This document shows, piece by piece, positions 1 through 7,275 of a stretch of 16,681 bases of DNA. The DNA comes from Campylobacteraceae bacterium (GTDB lineage Bacteria; Campylobacterota; Campylobacteria; Campylobacterales; Sulfurovaceae), in contig JALSQB010000045.1 of the NCBI GenBank assembly GCA_026985655.1, positions 1 to 16,681 of the forward strand, read 5' to 3'. Numbering within the stretch: the first letter of the stretch is position 1; the number at the start of each line of letters is the position of its first letter. A program made the translations under genes and the position numbers. The notes under the pieces are model-generated. The model had not been told where the DNA came from and did no database searches. It saw only the letters and a list, made by a program, of their open reading frames with translations.

Positions 1-126
1 TTCATTTTTAACCATATTCTCAAATCTAAAATACGCAATCAGTTCATCATCAGATAGATGTTTCATCTTCTCTACAATCACTTTATGTTTTTCGCCGTGT
101 TCTTTGTACCACGATATGTATGACAT
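1..126 (-). CDS. Small conserved protein, N-terminal part (runs off the left edge)
   Basis: The leftward reading frame opens with ATG at 126-124 and stays open for 42 codons to the window edge. The peptide begins MSYISWYKEHGEKH and continues through HLSDDELIAYFRFENMVKNE. It is charged, has no signal peptide and no membrane segment. An AAGGATAG ribosome binding site lies about 5-10 bases upstream, and a TATACT -10 box (158-153) precedes it. The peptide resembles, from memory, the start of a small cysteine-containing protein common in Campylobacterota, but the cysteine-rich part would lie outside the window, so no function is given. It is transcribed divergently from the helicase gene at 202. 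Confidence 0.6.
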   Translation of the reverse strand, partial: MSYISWYKEHGEKHKVIVEKMKHLSDDELIAYFRFENMVKNE

Positions 127-152
127 TTTCTATCCTTATAATTTAATATTAA

Positions 153-158
153 AGTATA
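153..158 (-). promoter_or_regulatory. Putative -10 box for the leftward small gene
   Basis: On the minus strand the sequence reads TATACT at 158-153. A start about 7 bases downstream would give a leader of roughly 20 bases containing the AAGGATAG ribosome binding site before the ATG at 126. No -35 box is recognisable. The same bases also read GTATAAC on the plus strand and could serve the helicase gene. Confidence 0.35.
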
Positions 159-189
159 ACTAAAAATCTCTATTTCTCTATTTACATGA

Positions 190-195
190 TATAAT
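190..195 (+). promoter_or_regulatory. TATAAT -10 box abutting the helicase start codon
   Basis: A perfect TATAAT ends 6 bases before the ATG at 202. With the usual 6-7 base distance, transcription would begin at or next to the start codon, giving a leaderless mRNA. No purine-rich Shine-Dalgarno sequence lies in 160-201, which agrees with that reading. An alternative is the weaker GTATAAC at 154-160, which would give a 35-base leader but still no ribosome binding site. Confidence 0.5.
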
Positions 196-201
196 CACTA
201 C

Positions 202-3015
202 ATGGCAAAAAAAAAGAAAAAACAATCAATTAAAATAAACAACAAAATAAAAGAGATGATGAATGGTGAACCCTTTGATGAGGGCATCAAATATTTAAGT
301 GACGATGTTTTAGTAGAACTCACCATGCTACTAGACCTCAAAGTTCCCATGCTCGTCAAAAAAGAGATGGTTCGTGCCTTGCGTCAAGTTTGGTCAGAGG
401 GCAATGTGCATCTGCGAATGCACATTGTAAACTATCTTGAACAGATGAATCTCAAAAAAGTACAACTTGACGAAAGAGACAAAGTCTCTTACATTGTCTC
501 TCTTTTAGACAAGTATGAACACAGTAAAGAAGAAGAACAGCAAGTACTCTCTGCTTTCATTGACACCAAGTTTAACAAAATATCAGAAGACAAAATAGCC
601 AATAAGCTTAACTACATTCGACAACAACGGCTCATGAATGTTTGGGAAAAAAAAGTAGAAGTAGAGTTCAACACCCTTTCTCAAATGGAATTTTACCACT
701 CTTATGCCTTTGAGATGAATGAAGAGACTTTTTACAAATCACTGCTAACGACTAGCAAAACCATTGAGGAAAATCTACTCTTAGGAGAGAACGAAACGCT
801 CATACAAGAGGCTTTAGAAAACCATAAAAAGTCTGCCATTGCCTCAAAAGAAGAGGAGATAGCACTTTTTTTAGAGAGTGTTAAAGATGAACACAAATAT
901 TTGTCCGAACAAGAGGTGATTCGACTCATACGCTCTATGCCTCCTGAAGATAACTTTTATGAGATAGAGATTCCCCTTGAAATTTTACGAGAGATTGTAA
1001 GCCTTATTGATACTGACTATTTTGTCACTTTACAAGGTGCTAACATTGTGATTAGCAAAGAGAGAACTTACCCTTTTTATGACACAACACTCCCCTACAC
1101 TGCCGTAGTAACTTATGGTCGTCCTTTTATTTTTCATCATATTTGGAGAGGTGATACACTTCCTATTAGAGAGGACTTAAGAGAAGTAAAAAAAGAGATG
1201 CAAGAGCATTTTGAACAAAATGTTGCTGACTTAGAAGAGGAACTTTTTGACTTAGCCCAAGGTTTAGAACTCGAAGCCTCTGTGGTTGAAAAATATATTT
1301 TACAATTTATTGAGCCTCAACTCTGTACAGCGAAGAATCTCAAAATAAAAGAGAAAGTTAAACGGCGAATCGTTTACCATTTTATGGAATACATTCGTCC
1401 CCTAAAAGCAAAAAAACGTAAAGAGGAACTTCTAGCCAAGACCATTCGCGACTTTAAGAACCTTTTTCCTATGGCAAGATTACTTAAACGTGAAATCTTC
1501 TTTCATGTGGGTCCTACCAACTCGGGTAAAACTTATGAGGCACTTCAAGTCTTAGAAAAAGCTGACACAGGCTACTACTTAGCCCCTCTGCGACTTTTGG
1601 CACTAGAGGGTTACGAAAACCTAAAAGCCAAAGGCGTTGGTGTTTCACTTATTACAGGTGAAGAAGAAATTATAGATGAAGAATCTACCCACATAAGCTC
1701 TACCATTGAGATGATGAACGCTTCTGTGGAGGTCGATGTTTGTGTCATAGATGAAATACAGATGATAAACGACCGTGACCGTGGTTGGGCTTGGGCAAAT
1801 GCCCTCATTGGTGTTCCTGCCAAAAAGGTCATTTTAACAGGTTCTGCTGATGTACTTGAAGCCGTGCAAGAGCTTTGTGACTACCTAGAAGAGCCTTTAA
1901 CTGTAAGACATTTTGAGCGTAAAAATGAGCTTAAACTACTCACTCAAGCGACTCCCATAAAAGAGATAGAAAAAGGAACTGCTGTCGTTGCCTTCTCACG
2001 TCGTGATGTTTTAGGCTTACGACAACAACTCTCGCAACGTTTTGAAGTCTCGGTGGTCTATGGAAACCTCTCTCCTGAAGTTCGACGAGAGGAAGCAAGA
2101 CGTTTTAGAGAAGGAAAATCGGATGTTTTAGTGGCAACCGATGCCATTGCTATGGGATTAAACTTGCCCATTAAAACCCTACTTTTTTCTAAAGATAACA
2201 AGTTTGATGGACTAAGAAGAAGAGAACTCTTACCCACAGAAGTCGCTCAAATTGCTGGACGTGCAGGACGTTATGGTTTAGAAGAGGTGGGCTACATTGG
2301 GGCGTTAGATGCTAAAGCTTTAGAGACCATTAAGTCTAAGTTTTACCAACCTTTGCCTACACTTGAACTCCCTTTTTCGGTGATGTCAAGTTTAGAGCAT
2401 ATACTGCTTATTGGTGAGATTTTAGAAACAGAAAATCTCTCTACTATTTTAAATTTCTTTGCAGATAACATGGAGTTTGAAGGACCATTTGTAGCTGCGA
2501 ATATTGATTCTATGTTAGAAGTTGCGCACATTGTCGATGAGTATCGACTCGACTTAAAAACACGTTTTCACCTAGCTTGTGCACCTGTGTCACTCTCTTC
2601 ACCTTATATTGAATCGGTATTTCACCGTTACATCAAGCAAATAGAAGCAGGAGAAAGAGTCAAATACATTCCCCCACGTGACCTACCAAAATTTGCCCAA
2701 ACCAATGAGATGATGCTTAACGCTGAAGACCGTGTTCGTGAGATTTCCCTCTATCTATGGTTGTCATTTAAATTTGAAGATTTATTTCAAGACAAACAAA
2801 AAGCCATAGAATCACGCGTGCGTCTTAACAACTACATTGAAGCGTCATTAAAACAAGGAAACTTTGTCAAAAAGTGTACACGCTGTTCTAAAAGCCTAGA
2901 TTTTACTTATAGGTTTTCAATTTGTGATGCATGTTTCACCAAAGGGCGAAGAGGCTCACGCTCAAACAATAGAGGGGCTAGAAATGGAGGGCGTAGTTCA
3001 AGAAGACGCTCTTAG
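202..3015 (+). CDS. Suv3-type ATP-dependent RNA helicase with C-terminal zinc ribbon
   Basis: This 937-residue protein is a superfamily 2 helicase of the Suv3 type, the family that unwinds RNA for degradation in mitochondria and some bacteria. Residues 1-430 are charged, largely helical and match no domain I recognise. The helicase core starts with Walker A GPTNSGKT (437-444). The Walker B box is DEIQ (517-520) in the context VIDEIQMIND, followed by RGWAWANALIG, a strong Suv3 signature. Motif VI is QIAGRAGRYG (683-692). A Suv3 C-terminal region follows (about 720-870). The protein ends with CxxC (892, 895) and CxxC (908, 911), a zinc ribbon, then an Arg/Gly/Ser-rich tail suited to RNA binding. 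It is expected to be cytoplasmic. The first ATG is used, although no ribosome binding site precedes it. No exoribonuclease partner lies nearby. Confidence 0.88.
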   Translation: MAKKKKKQSIKINNKIKEMMNGEPFDEGIKYLSDDVLVELTMLLDLKVPMLVKKEMVRALRQVWSEGNVHLRMHIVNYLEQMNLKKVQLDERDKVSYIVSLLDKYEHSKEEEQQVLSAFIDTKFNKISEDKIANKLNYIRQQRLMNVWEKKVEVEFNTLSQMEFYHSYAFEMNEETFYKSLLTTSKTIEENLLLGENETLIQEALENHKKSAIASKEEEIALFLESVKDEHKYLSEQEVIRLIRSMPPEDNFYEIEIPLEILREIVSLIDTDYFVTLQGANIVISKERTYPFYDTTLPYTAVVTYGRPFIFHHIWRGDTLPIREDLREVKKEMQEHFEQNVADLEEELFDLAQGLELEASVVEKYILQFIEPQLCTAKNLKIKEKVKRRIVYHFMEYIRPLKAKKRKEELLAKTIRDFKNLFPMARLLKREIFFHVGPTNSGKTYEALQVLEKADTGYYLAPLRLLALEGYENLKAKGVGVSLITGEEEIIDEESTHISSTIEMMNASVEVDVCVIDEIQMINDRDRGWAWANALIGVPAKKVILTGSADVLEAVQELCDYLEEPLTVRHFERKNELKLLTQATPIKEIEKGTAVVAFSRRDVLGLRQQLSQRFEVSVVYGNLSPEVRREEARRFREGKSDVLVATDAIAMGLNLPIKTLLFSKDNKFDGLRRRELLPTEVAQIAGRAGRYGLEEVGYIGALDAKALETIKSKFYQPLPTLELPFSVMSSLEHILLIGEILETENLSTILNFFADNMEFEGPFVAANIDSMLEVAHIVDEYRLDLKTRFHLACAPVSLSSPYIESVFHRYIKQIEAGERVKYIPPRDLPKFAQTNEMMLNAEDRVREISLYLWLSFKFEDLFQDKQKAIESRVRLNNYIEASLKQGNFVKKCTRCSKSLDFTYRFSICDACFTKGRRGSRSNNRGARNGGRSSRRRS

Positions 3016-3020
3016 AGCGT
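3006..3020 (+). terminator. Weak hairpin over the helicase stop codon
   Basis: ACGCTC and GAGCGT form a perfect 6-bp stem around a TTA loop, overlapping the TAG stop at 3013-3015. An alternative hairpin AGCG-TAT-CGCT begins at 3016. No clean T tract follows, so this may slow or end transcription only weakly. The next gene is convergent and ends 38 bases away. Confidence 0.3.
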
Positions 3021-3053
3021 ATCGCTTATTTCAAGAATTTTATTTACTCTTCT

Positions 3054-3497
3054 TTATGATGATTTAGAATCTTCAAGTAGGATTTGAACTTTTTGAATCT
3101 CTTCTAACATCAAATACGAAAGTTCTCTTAACTCTTGAAAATTTTTCCTTACCTTTTCTTCTTCCGTTATGGAAATCGTATTTTTTTGTAACCTTACTTT
3201 AGAATCATATACAATCCCTTCTGCTGAACCAAAATAAATTTCATAAATAGTTAAATACTTTTCATGGAGTTGATGATGAAGCGTATGAATCCTTTCAGTT
3301 CCATCTATTTTAAGAGCCTTAAACAATCTGACTCCTTCAGAATTAAACCACAAACCAAATTAGCATGCCGTACTCTCTAAGGGGTGAGGGTCTCTAACCA
3401 AAGATTTACCATCAACCATAGATTTGGCTCTATTAAGCCATTTTATATGTGATCTTATTGCTTTATCTAAATTATCTAATGCTGTATTAATATTCAT
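3054..3497 (-). pseudogene. CZB (chemoreceptor zinc-binding) domain protein interrupted by an in-frame TAA
   Basis: Reading leftward from ATG at 3497-3495 gives 147 codons with one internal TAA at 3362-3360 (codon 46). The stop is read as * here. Before it come SHIKWL (His17) and TAC (Cys45). Directly after it, in the same frame, come FGLWF and then HTLHHQLH (His74, His78). This is the CZB zinc-site pattern: His in HxxW, Cys in CxFGxW, then HxxxH. All ligands and the full four-helix length are kept, so only one codon is damaged. CZB domains bind zinc and can sense zinc or oxidants such as HOCl; here the domain stands alone rather than on a receptor. The gene abuts the phosphatase upstream (TAA then ATG with no gap) and is probably cotranscribed. 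A 45-residue product could not bind zinc properly. Alternatives are a sequencing error or stop readthrough. Confidence 0.8.
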
Positions 3498-4049
3498 TTA
3501 ATGATTTTCTATTTCTATTTCTTTTGGTAAAGTTGTCCTAATTTGCTTAGGCATATAATATTTAAACTGCTTAGGCTGTATAAAAAAGTCTATCTCTCCA
3601 CATTTTTCAGATATATCATTCCAAGAGTCTATATTTAGATTAATTGCCAATACACCAAGTGTTGGTAATTTGGAGAAATTATCTTCTAGCAAAAAATTAG
3701 CAAACTCCGTAAGTTCAGGATTATGCCCTATAACAAAAATAGTCTCATAGCTATCATCTTGTAATGTCAATACATTCATTATGGTTTCAGGACGTGAGTT
3801 GTAAAGCTCTTCCATGTAATGGATACGACCTTCATAATCTATTTTTTTGCCTAATTGGTCTGCTGTAATCTGTGCGCGTAAAGCTAAGCTTGATATGATT
3901 AAATCTGGTTTAAGCTCTTGTATAGACAAGTAAGAACTAATGGTATTAAGGTCTTTATGTCCACGTTTTTTAAGTCCTCTTTCAAAATCACTAAGTGAAC
4001 CATCACTCCAATCAGATTTAGCATGACGAATAAGGTATAATGTTTTCAT
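3498..4049 (-). CDS. SixA-type phosphohistidine phosphatase (histidine phosphatase family)
   Basis: This 183-residue cytoplasmic protein opens with LYLIRHAKSDW, the RH(A/G) motif of histidine phosphatases in its SixA form (Arg8, His9; His9 is the phospho-acceptor). The second catalytic histidine is His109 in VIGHNPE. SixA of E. coli, about 160 residues, removes phosphate from phosphohistidine on HPt domains or PTS proteins. This one has a 20-residue longer C-terminal tail. AAGGAAG lies 5 bases before the ATG. It is directly followed by the CZB pseudogene and lies downstream of the hybrid-kinase gene set, from which a hairpin separates it. A role in resetting local phosphorelays is inference only, since no HPt domain was seen in the window. 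The family assignment is firm; the substrate is not known. Confidence 0.85.
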   Translation of the reverse strand: MKTLYLIRHAKSDWSDGSLSDFERGLKKRGHKDLNTISSYLSIQELKPDLIISSLALRAQITADQLGKKIDYEGRIHYMEELYNSRPETIMNVLTLQDDSYETIFVIGHNPELTEFANFLLEDNFSKLPTLGVLAINLNIDSWNDISEKCGEIDFFIQPKQFKYYMPKQIRTTLPKEIEIENH

Positions 4050-4088
4050 AATAACTTCCTTTATTTATATTTATATTAAGACTAAATC

Positions 4089-4112
4089 AAACCCACATTT
4101 TAGTGTGGGTTT
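4089..4112 (-). terminator. Hairpin terminator between the roadblock gene and the phosphatase gene
   Basis: AAACCCACA (4089-4097) and TGTGGGTTT (4104-4112) form a perfect 9-bp stem with a 6-base loop. It lies 16 bases past the stop of the leftward gene ending at 4128. Thymines in the stem end and after it (TTTGATTT on the minus strand) make a modest U tract. It probably ends the kinase - PAS - roadblock transcript and may allow partial read-through into the phosphatase gene. Confidence 0.6.
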
Positions 4113-4127
4113 TGTTTAATATTAATA

Positions 4128-4517
4128 TTAAATTTCTGCCATAGATTTTGACATATTTTGTACTGTTTTTTCCATAATCATTTTTCCCAATGCAACATTT
4201 CCATCATCTCTAAAAATAGCGAATGTTGTTAATTTAGAGAAATTATCTTTGCTCACGTTTCCTGAAGAGTTTACAAGAAAAACATGTCCATCTTCTGTTC
4301 TTGCTTCCATTAATGAAGCATCTGCAAATCCAACATCTAATGAAGATTCAGAAATCATTCTAAATGCATCATTGAAAATACTTGCTGAGTATGCTATATC
4401 GACAGAAGTATTCTCTTCATCCATATAAAGTGTTTCTCCTGAAAAGTTCAATACTGCTGAACCTAAATATCCATTTACTGTACGTAATTTTTTCATTGCT
4501 TGATCAAATTCAATCAT
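4128..4517 (-). CDS. Roadblock/LC7-like small protein
   Basis: This 129-residue soluble protein has the alternating pattern of a roadblock/LC7 (profilin-like) fold: a first strand pair GYLGSAVLNFSGETLY (16-31), a helix with FNDAFRMI (48-55), a strand around HVFLVNSS (78-85), a strand TTFAIFRDDGN (97-107) and a C-terminal helix. Bacterial roadblock proteins act as small dimeric adaptors, often regulating a Ras-like GTPase (as MglB does MglA) or binding signalling proteins. No GTPase gene is present here. AAGGATAA precedes the ATG, and the gene starts 9 bases after the PAS gene ends, so the two are cotranscribed. No histidine, aspartate or cysteine motif suggests catalysis. The fold is assigned by eye, and any role with the PAS protein or kinase is inferred from position. 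Confidence 0.55.
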   Translation of the reverse strand: MIEFDQAMKKLRTVNGYLGSAVLNFSGETLYMDEENTSVDIAYSASIFNDAFRMISESSLDVGFADASLMEARTEDGHVFLVNSSGNVSKDNFSKLTTFAIFRDDGNVALGKMIMEKTVQNMSKSMAEI

Positions 4518-4526
4518 TTATTATCC

Positions 4527-5045
4527 TTAAGACTTTTGTATTTTTTGCATAGTTTCATTAAAAGTATCGAGGCTTCCACCATGTTCTTTTAAAAATGTTT
4601 CGAGTATCGGTAAAGAGGCTTCCATACCTCCGATATTTTCTGCTTCAAGTAATTGTTTGTATAAGGGTTCAATAATTGCTCTTGCACCTGCAGACATACC
4701 TCTTCTGGTTGAAACATAGTTTCTAAATGAACCATCAGGATTTTTGGCAACTCTTACATGTGCCAACACCCAATAAAATCCTCTATCTTTACAAAGGTTT
4801 TTTACAAAGGCTTTTATATCTTTACCTGTTTTTATGGTGTCCCATAAAAATTTAAAAATTAATTTTGGCATATCAGGATGACGAAGTAGCGAGTGAGGTT
4901 GTTCTAATAACTCTGCTTGTGTGTATCCTGATAATTTAAAAAAAATCGGGTTGGCATAGGTAACATTACCTGCTTCATCTCCTTTTGAAACTACAATATC
5001 TACGGTTTTTACTTCATGTTCTATATTTGTTGGTGTCACGCTCAT
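4527..5045 (-). CDS. PAS-domain protein of the CetB/Aer type
   Basis: This 172-residue cytoplasmic protein consists of one PAS domain (about 15-115) and a helical tail, with no output domain. The PAS domain has GNVTYANPIFFKLSGYT (26-42), LLRHPDMP (53-60) and FYWVLAHV (90-97). The RHPDMP motif and the YW strand are typical of the redox/energy-taxis PAS proteins Aer and CetB, some of which bind FAD. CetB of Campylobacter works as a separate PAS partner of a membrane transducer. No such transducer is in this window, so the partner could be the adjacent kinase or a chemoreceptor elsewhere. A strong AAGGAG site (5056-5051) precedes the ATG. The neighbours, on the same strand, are the hybrid kinase 62 bases upstream and the roadblock-like gene 9 bases downstream. 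Flavin binding is possible but not shown by the sequence. Confidence 0.85.
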   Translation of the reverse strand: MSVTPTNIEHEVKTVDIVVSKGDEAGNVTYANPIFFKLSGYTQAELLEQPHSLLRHPDMPKLIFKFLWDTIKTGKDIKAFVKNLCKDRGFYWVLAHVRVAKNPDGSFRNYVSTRRGMSAGARAIIEPLYKQLLEAENIGGMEASLPILETFLKEHGGSLDTFNETMQKIQKS

Positions 5046-5107
5046 TTATTCTCCTTGGTTTTATATTATATGTATATATTAAATTAGTTGGACTAAAAAA
5101 TTGTTTC

Positions 5108-7102
5108 TCAATTCATTTTAAATTTTGAAATAACCTCCTGTACGTCATGTTTATTAAATGGTTTAGCGATAATCGCATCATAAAGTCTATGTTCATTTTG
5201 ACTTAAATGAGGATCTCCTGTAATGGAAACAGCATAAATAGGTTTAAGCACATACTTAGCTTCAAATCTTCTATATTGTTCTAAAAGTTGTGTGCCTGAC
5301 ATAGAGTTCATATGCTTATCTAAATAAACAATATCAAATCTATCTCCTTTTTTGGCACTCTTTTTTAAGTCCATTAATGCTTCCTCTCCATCTAATGAAG
5401 TATAAATATCTAAAAATTCACTTGCTAGCATTGACTCTAATAATGTTAAATTTAATTTGTTATCATCAACAATAAGCACTTTAAGTTTTTTACCTGAAAA
5501 AACGATACTGTAAAGAGCATCAGCATTATAGATATTTTTTGATGTTACTTTAAATTCACTCTTATCTAGTAATGAAAATAATTTATTTTCAATCAATAAA
5601 AGCTTATAGAGTTTTAACTTTTTCCCGTTCAAAACAGAAGGCGTGATTTTTTCTTCAAAACAGATAACATGCGTCACATTCTGCTCTAAGGTATTTGAAA
5701 TAATTATTTTTTCTTTAGACATTCCTAGTTCCACAAGATAGTGTTCAATAAACTTTGGATACTTCGCTTCTGGATAATCTGTTAAAATTAAAATTTTCTT
5801 TTCTAGATTATGAAATGCTTCATAGCTAGTGCTACTATTTACAACTTCAACAGGAATATCAAAATAAAATTCACTCCCCTCATCAAGTTTACTTTTTAAT
5901 TTTAATTCGCTATCCATGTCCGATACATAAGAGGCAGAAATTGCTAATCCTAGACCACTACCACCATATTTATCAGCTCTATTCTTTCCAACTTGAGAAA
6001 ATGATTTAAATAATTTTTCTTGATCTTCTTTCTCTATACCAATACCTGTATCTTTAACTGAAATCATTACTTTCTGATTTGACTTATCCCAAAGTACTTT
6101 AAAATCTATTTGATGTTCTACTGGTGTAAATTTATATGCATTTCCAATTAAATTAATAATAATACGTTTAAGTTTAAACTTATCAACTTTAATCTCTTTA
6201 GGAATAGAGGGATCAATAAAAATAAAATAATCTATCTTTTTCCCTGACATTTTGGCAGAAAAAGTATTTCCAATGCTAGAAAAAAAGGCTATAGAGCTAA
6301 TCACTTCTTTTTCTATATGTGCAGCTTTATATCTATTTTTTGCTGTTTCTAAAATAGAATCTGTTAAAGTATTAATAAAAGAAGCACTCTCTTTTGCATT
6401 GCTAACAAAAACTTTTAATCTTCTATCTTCTATTTGTTCTTCTAACAATTCTAAAAAACCATAAAGACTATTTGCAGGTGTTCTAATGTCATGTACGGTA
6501 TTTGAAAGAAAAAGCAATAAACTCTCATCATTAATAACACTCTCTTCTTTGGCTGGCATTATCTCATTTTCAAGAAGAGGAGTATCATCAATACTATCAT
6601 CTACTGGCTCTGTATCAGAGTTTGATATTATTTGTTTAAGAAAATTTACCAAATAAGGAGTAACTACATTTACCTCTGCCATCTCTTTTAAGGTATATTT
6701 TTTTAATTTACTATTTGTTGTTAAAGAAAGACGAAACATACCTAGTAACTCGTTATCTTCCATAATAGGATAAATAAGTTGTGACTTTAATTTATGATTT
6801 AATTCATTGTCATAGCTTTGAAAATAGTCTTTATCACTGGTAATATAGTTATAAATTTCTGCTGATTTTGTTAAAAATACTTTTCCAATACAACCTTTAG
6901 GCTCAATCATTAGAAGAAAGGCATCACCATTATTTATATTTTGAAATTTATCTTCTTCTCTATCATAAGAAAATTTCAAAACTAACTGTTGCTTCTTCTT
7001 GTCATATAGATATAAAGAGATTAAGTCAGAGAGAATAAAATTATCTGATAAAGATTTAAATTTTTCATTAAGAAGATTACTCTCTTTTTGTACTTCTAAC
7101 AT
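5108..7102 (-). CDS. Soluble hybrid histidine kinase (GAF-like - HisKA - HATPase - pseudo-receiver - receiver)
   Basis: This 664-residue protein has no membrane segment. Order: a GAF-like sensor (about 20-155); an acidic linker; HisKA with NTVHDIRTP (phospho-acceptor His204); HATPase with N box NLIGNAYKF (Asn321), G1 DTGIG (Asp351) and G2 GGSGLGLA (about 380-387); a degenerate receiver-like stretch (about 432-535); and a receiver with VDD (546-547), phospho-acceptor Asp595 in VYLDKHM, Thr628 and Lys647 in AKPF. It should sense a cytoplasmic signal and pass phosphate from His204 to Asp595 or onward. The start is ATG at 7102, which has AAGGAA 5 bases upstream. The TTG codon just before it at 7105 would be too close to that site. 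It leads the set kinase - PAS - roadblock. The next step of a relay would need an HPt protein, which is not seen here. Confidence 0.9.
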   Translation of the reverse strand: MLEVQKESNLLNEKFKSLSDNFILSDLISLYLYDKKKQQLVLKFSYDREEDKFQNINNGDAFLLMIEPKGCIGKVFLTKSAEIYNYITSDKDYFQSYDNELNHKLKSQLIYPIMEDNELLGMFRLSLTTNSKLKKYTLKEMAEVNVVTPYLVNFLKQIISNSDTEPVDDSIDDTPLLENEIMPAKEESVINDESLLLFLSNTVHDIRTPANSLYGFLELLEEQIEDRRLKVFVSNAKESASFINTLTDSILETAKNRYKAAHIEKEVISSIAFFSSIGNTFSAKMSGKKIDYFIFIDPSIPKEIKVDKFKLKRIIINLIGNAYKFTPVEHQIDFKVLWDKSNQKVMISVKDTGIGIEKEDQEKLFKSFSQVGKNRADKYGGSGLGLAISASYVSDMDSELKLKSKLDEGSEFYFDIPVEVVNSSTSYEAFHNLEKKILILTDYPEAKYPKFIEHYLVELGMSKEKIIISNTLEQNVTHVICFEEKITPSVLNGKKLKLYKLLLIENKLFSLLDKSEFKVTSKNIYNADALYSIVFSGKKLKVLIVDDNKLNLTLLESMLASEFLDIYTSLDGEEALMDLKKSAKKGDRFDIVYLDKHMNSMSGTQLLEQYRRFEAKYVLKPIYAVSITGDPHLSQNEHRLYDAIIAKPFNKHDVQEVISKFKMN

Positions 7103-7142
7103 CAACGTTCCTTATATTTATATTATATTATTTTAAAAAAGC

Positions 7143-7148
7143 ATTATA
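7143..7148 (-). promoter_or_regulatory. TATAAT -10 box for the hybrid kinase gene set
   Basis: The minus strand reads AGTATAATGC with TATAAT at 7148-7143, about 40 bases before the kinase ATG. No -35 box is visible; AT-rich sequence lies upstream, as is usual for sigma-70 promoters in Campylobacterota. Confidence 0.55.
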
Positions 7149-7241
7149 CTTTATTAAAACTTAAAATTACAATTTAAATTTAAAGTTTTTTAAAAAAATA
7201 TTAACTTTTAATTTATCTATATTTATTAAGTTTTATTTTAG

Positions 7242-7247
7242 TATAAT
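7242..7247 (+). promoter_or_regulatory. TATAAT -10 box for the receiver - kinase pair
   Basis: The plus strand reads AGTATAATTTC with TATAAT at 7242-7247. Transcription from about 7254 would give a leader of some 20 bases that includes the AGGA ribosome site at 7265-7268 before the ATG at 7276. It is divergent from the promoter at 7148-7143, and the roughly 95 bases between the two -10 boxes are almost pure A/T. Confidence 0.6.
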
Positions 7248-7275
7248 TTCTTAATTTTAATTTTAGGATTTTTAA

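Noticed and set aside
3054..3353. Shorter gene starting at TTG 3353 after the internal stop
   Set aside because: The start lies inside the CZB FGxW motif, has no ribosome site and would lack His17 and Cys45. The longer broken frame explains the sequence better.
7103..7105. TTG start for the hybrid kinase one codon before the ATG
   Set aside because: The AAGGAA site would be only about 2 bases away, while the ATG at 7102 has a normal spacing.
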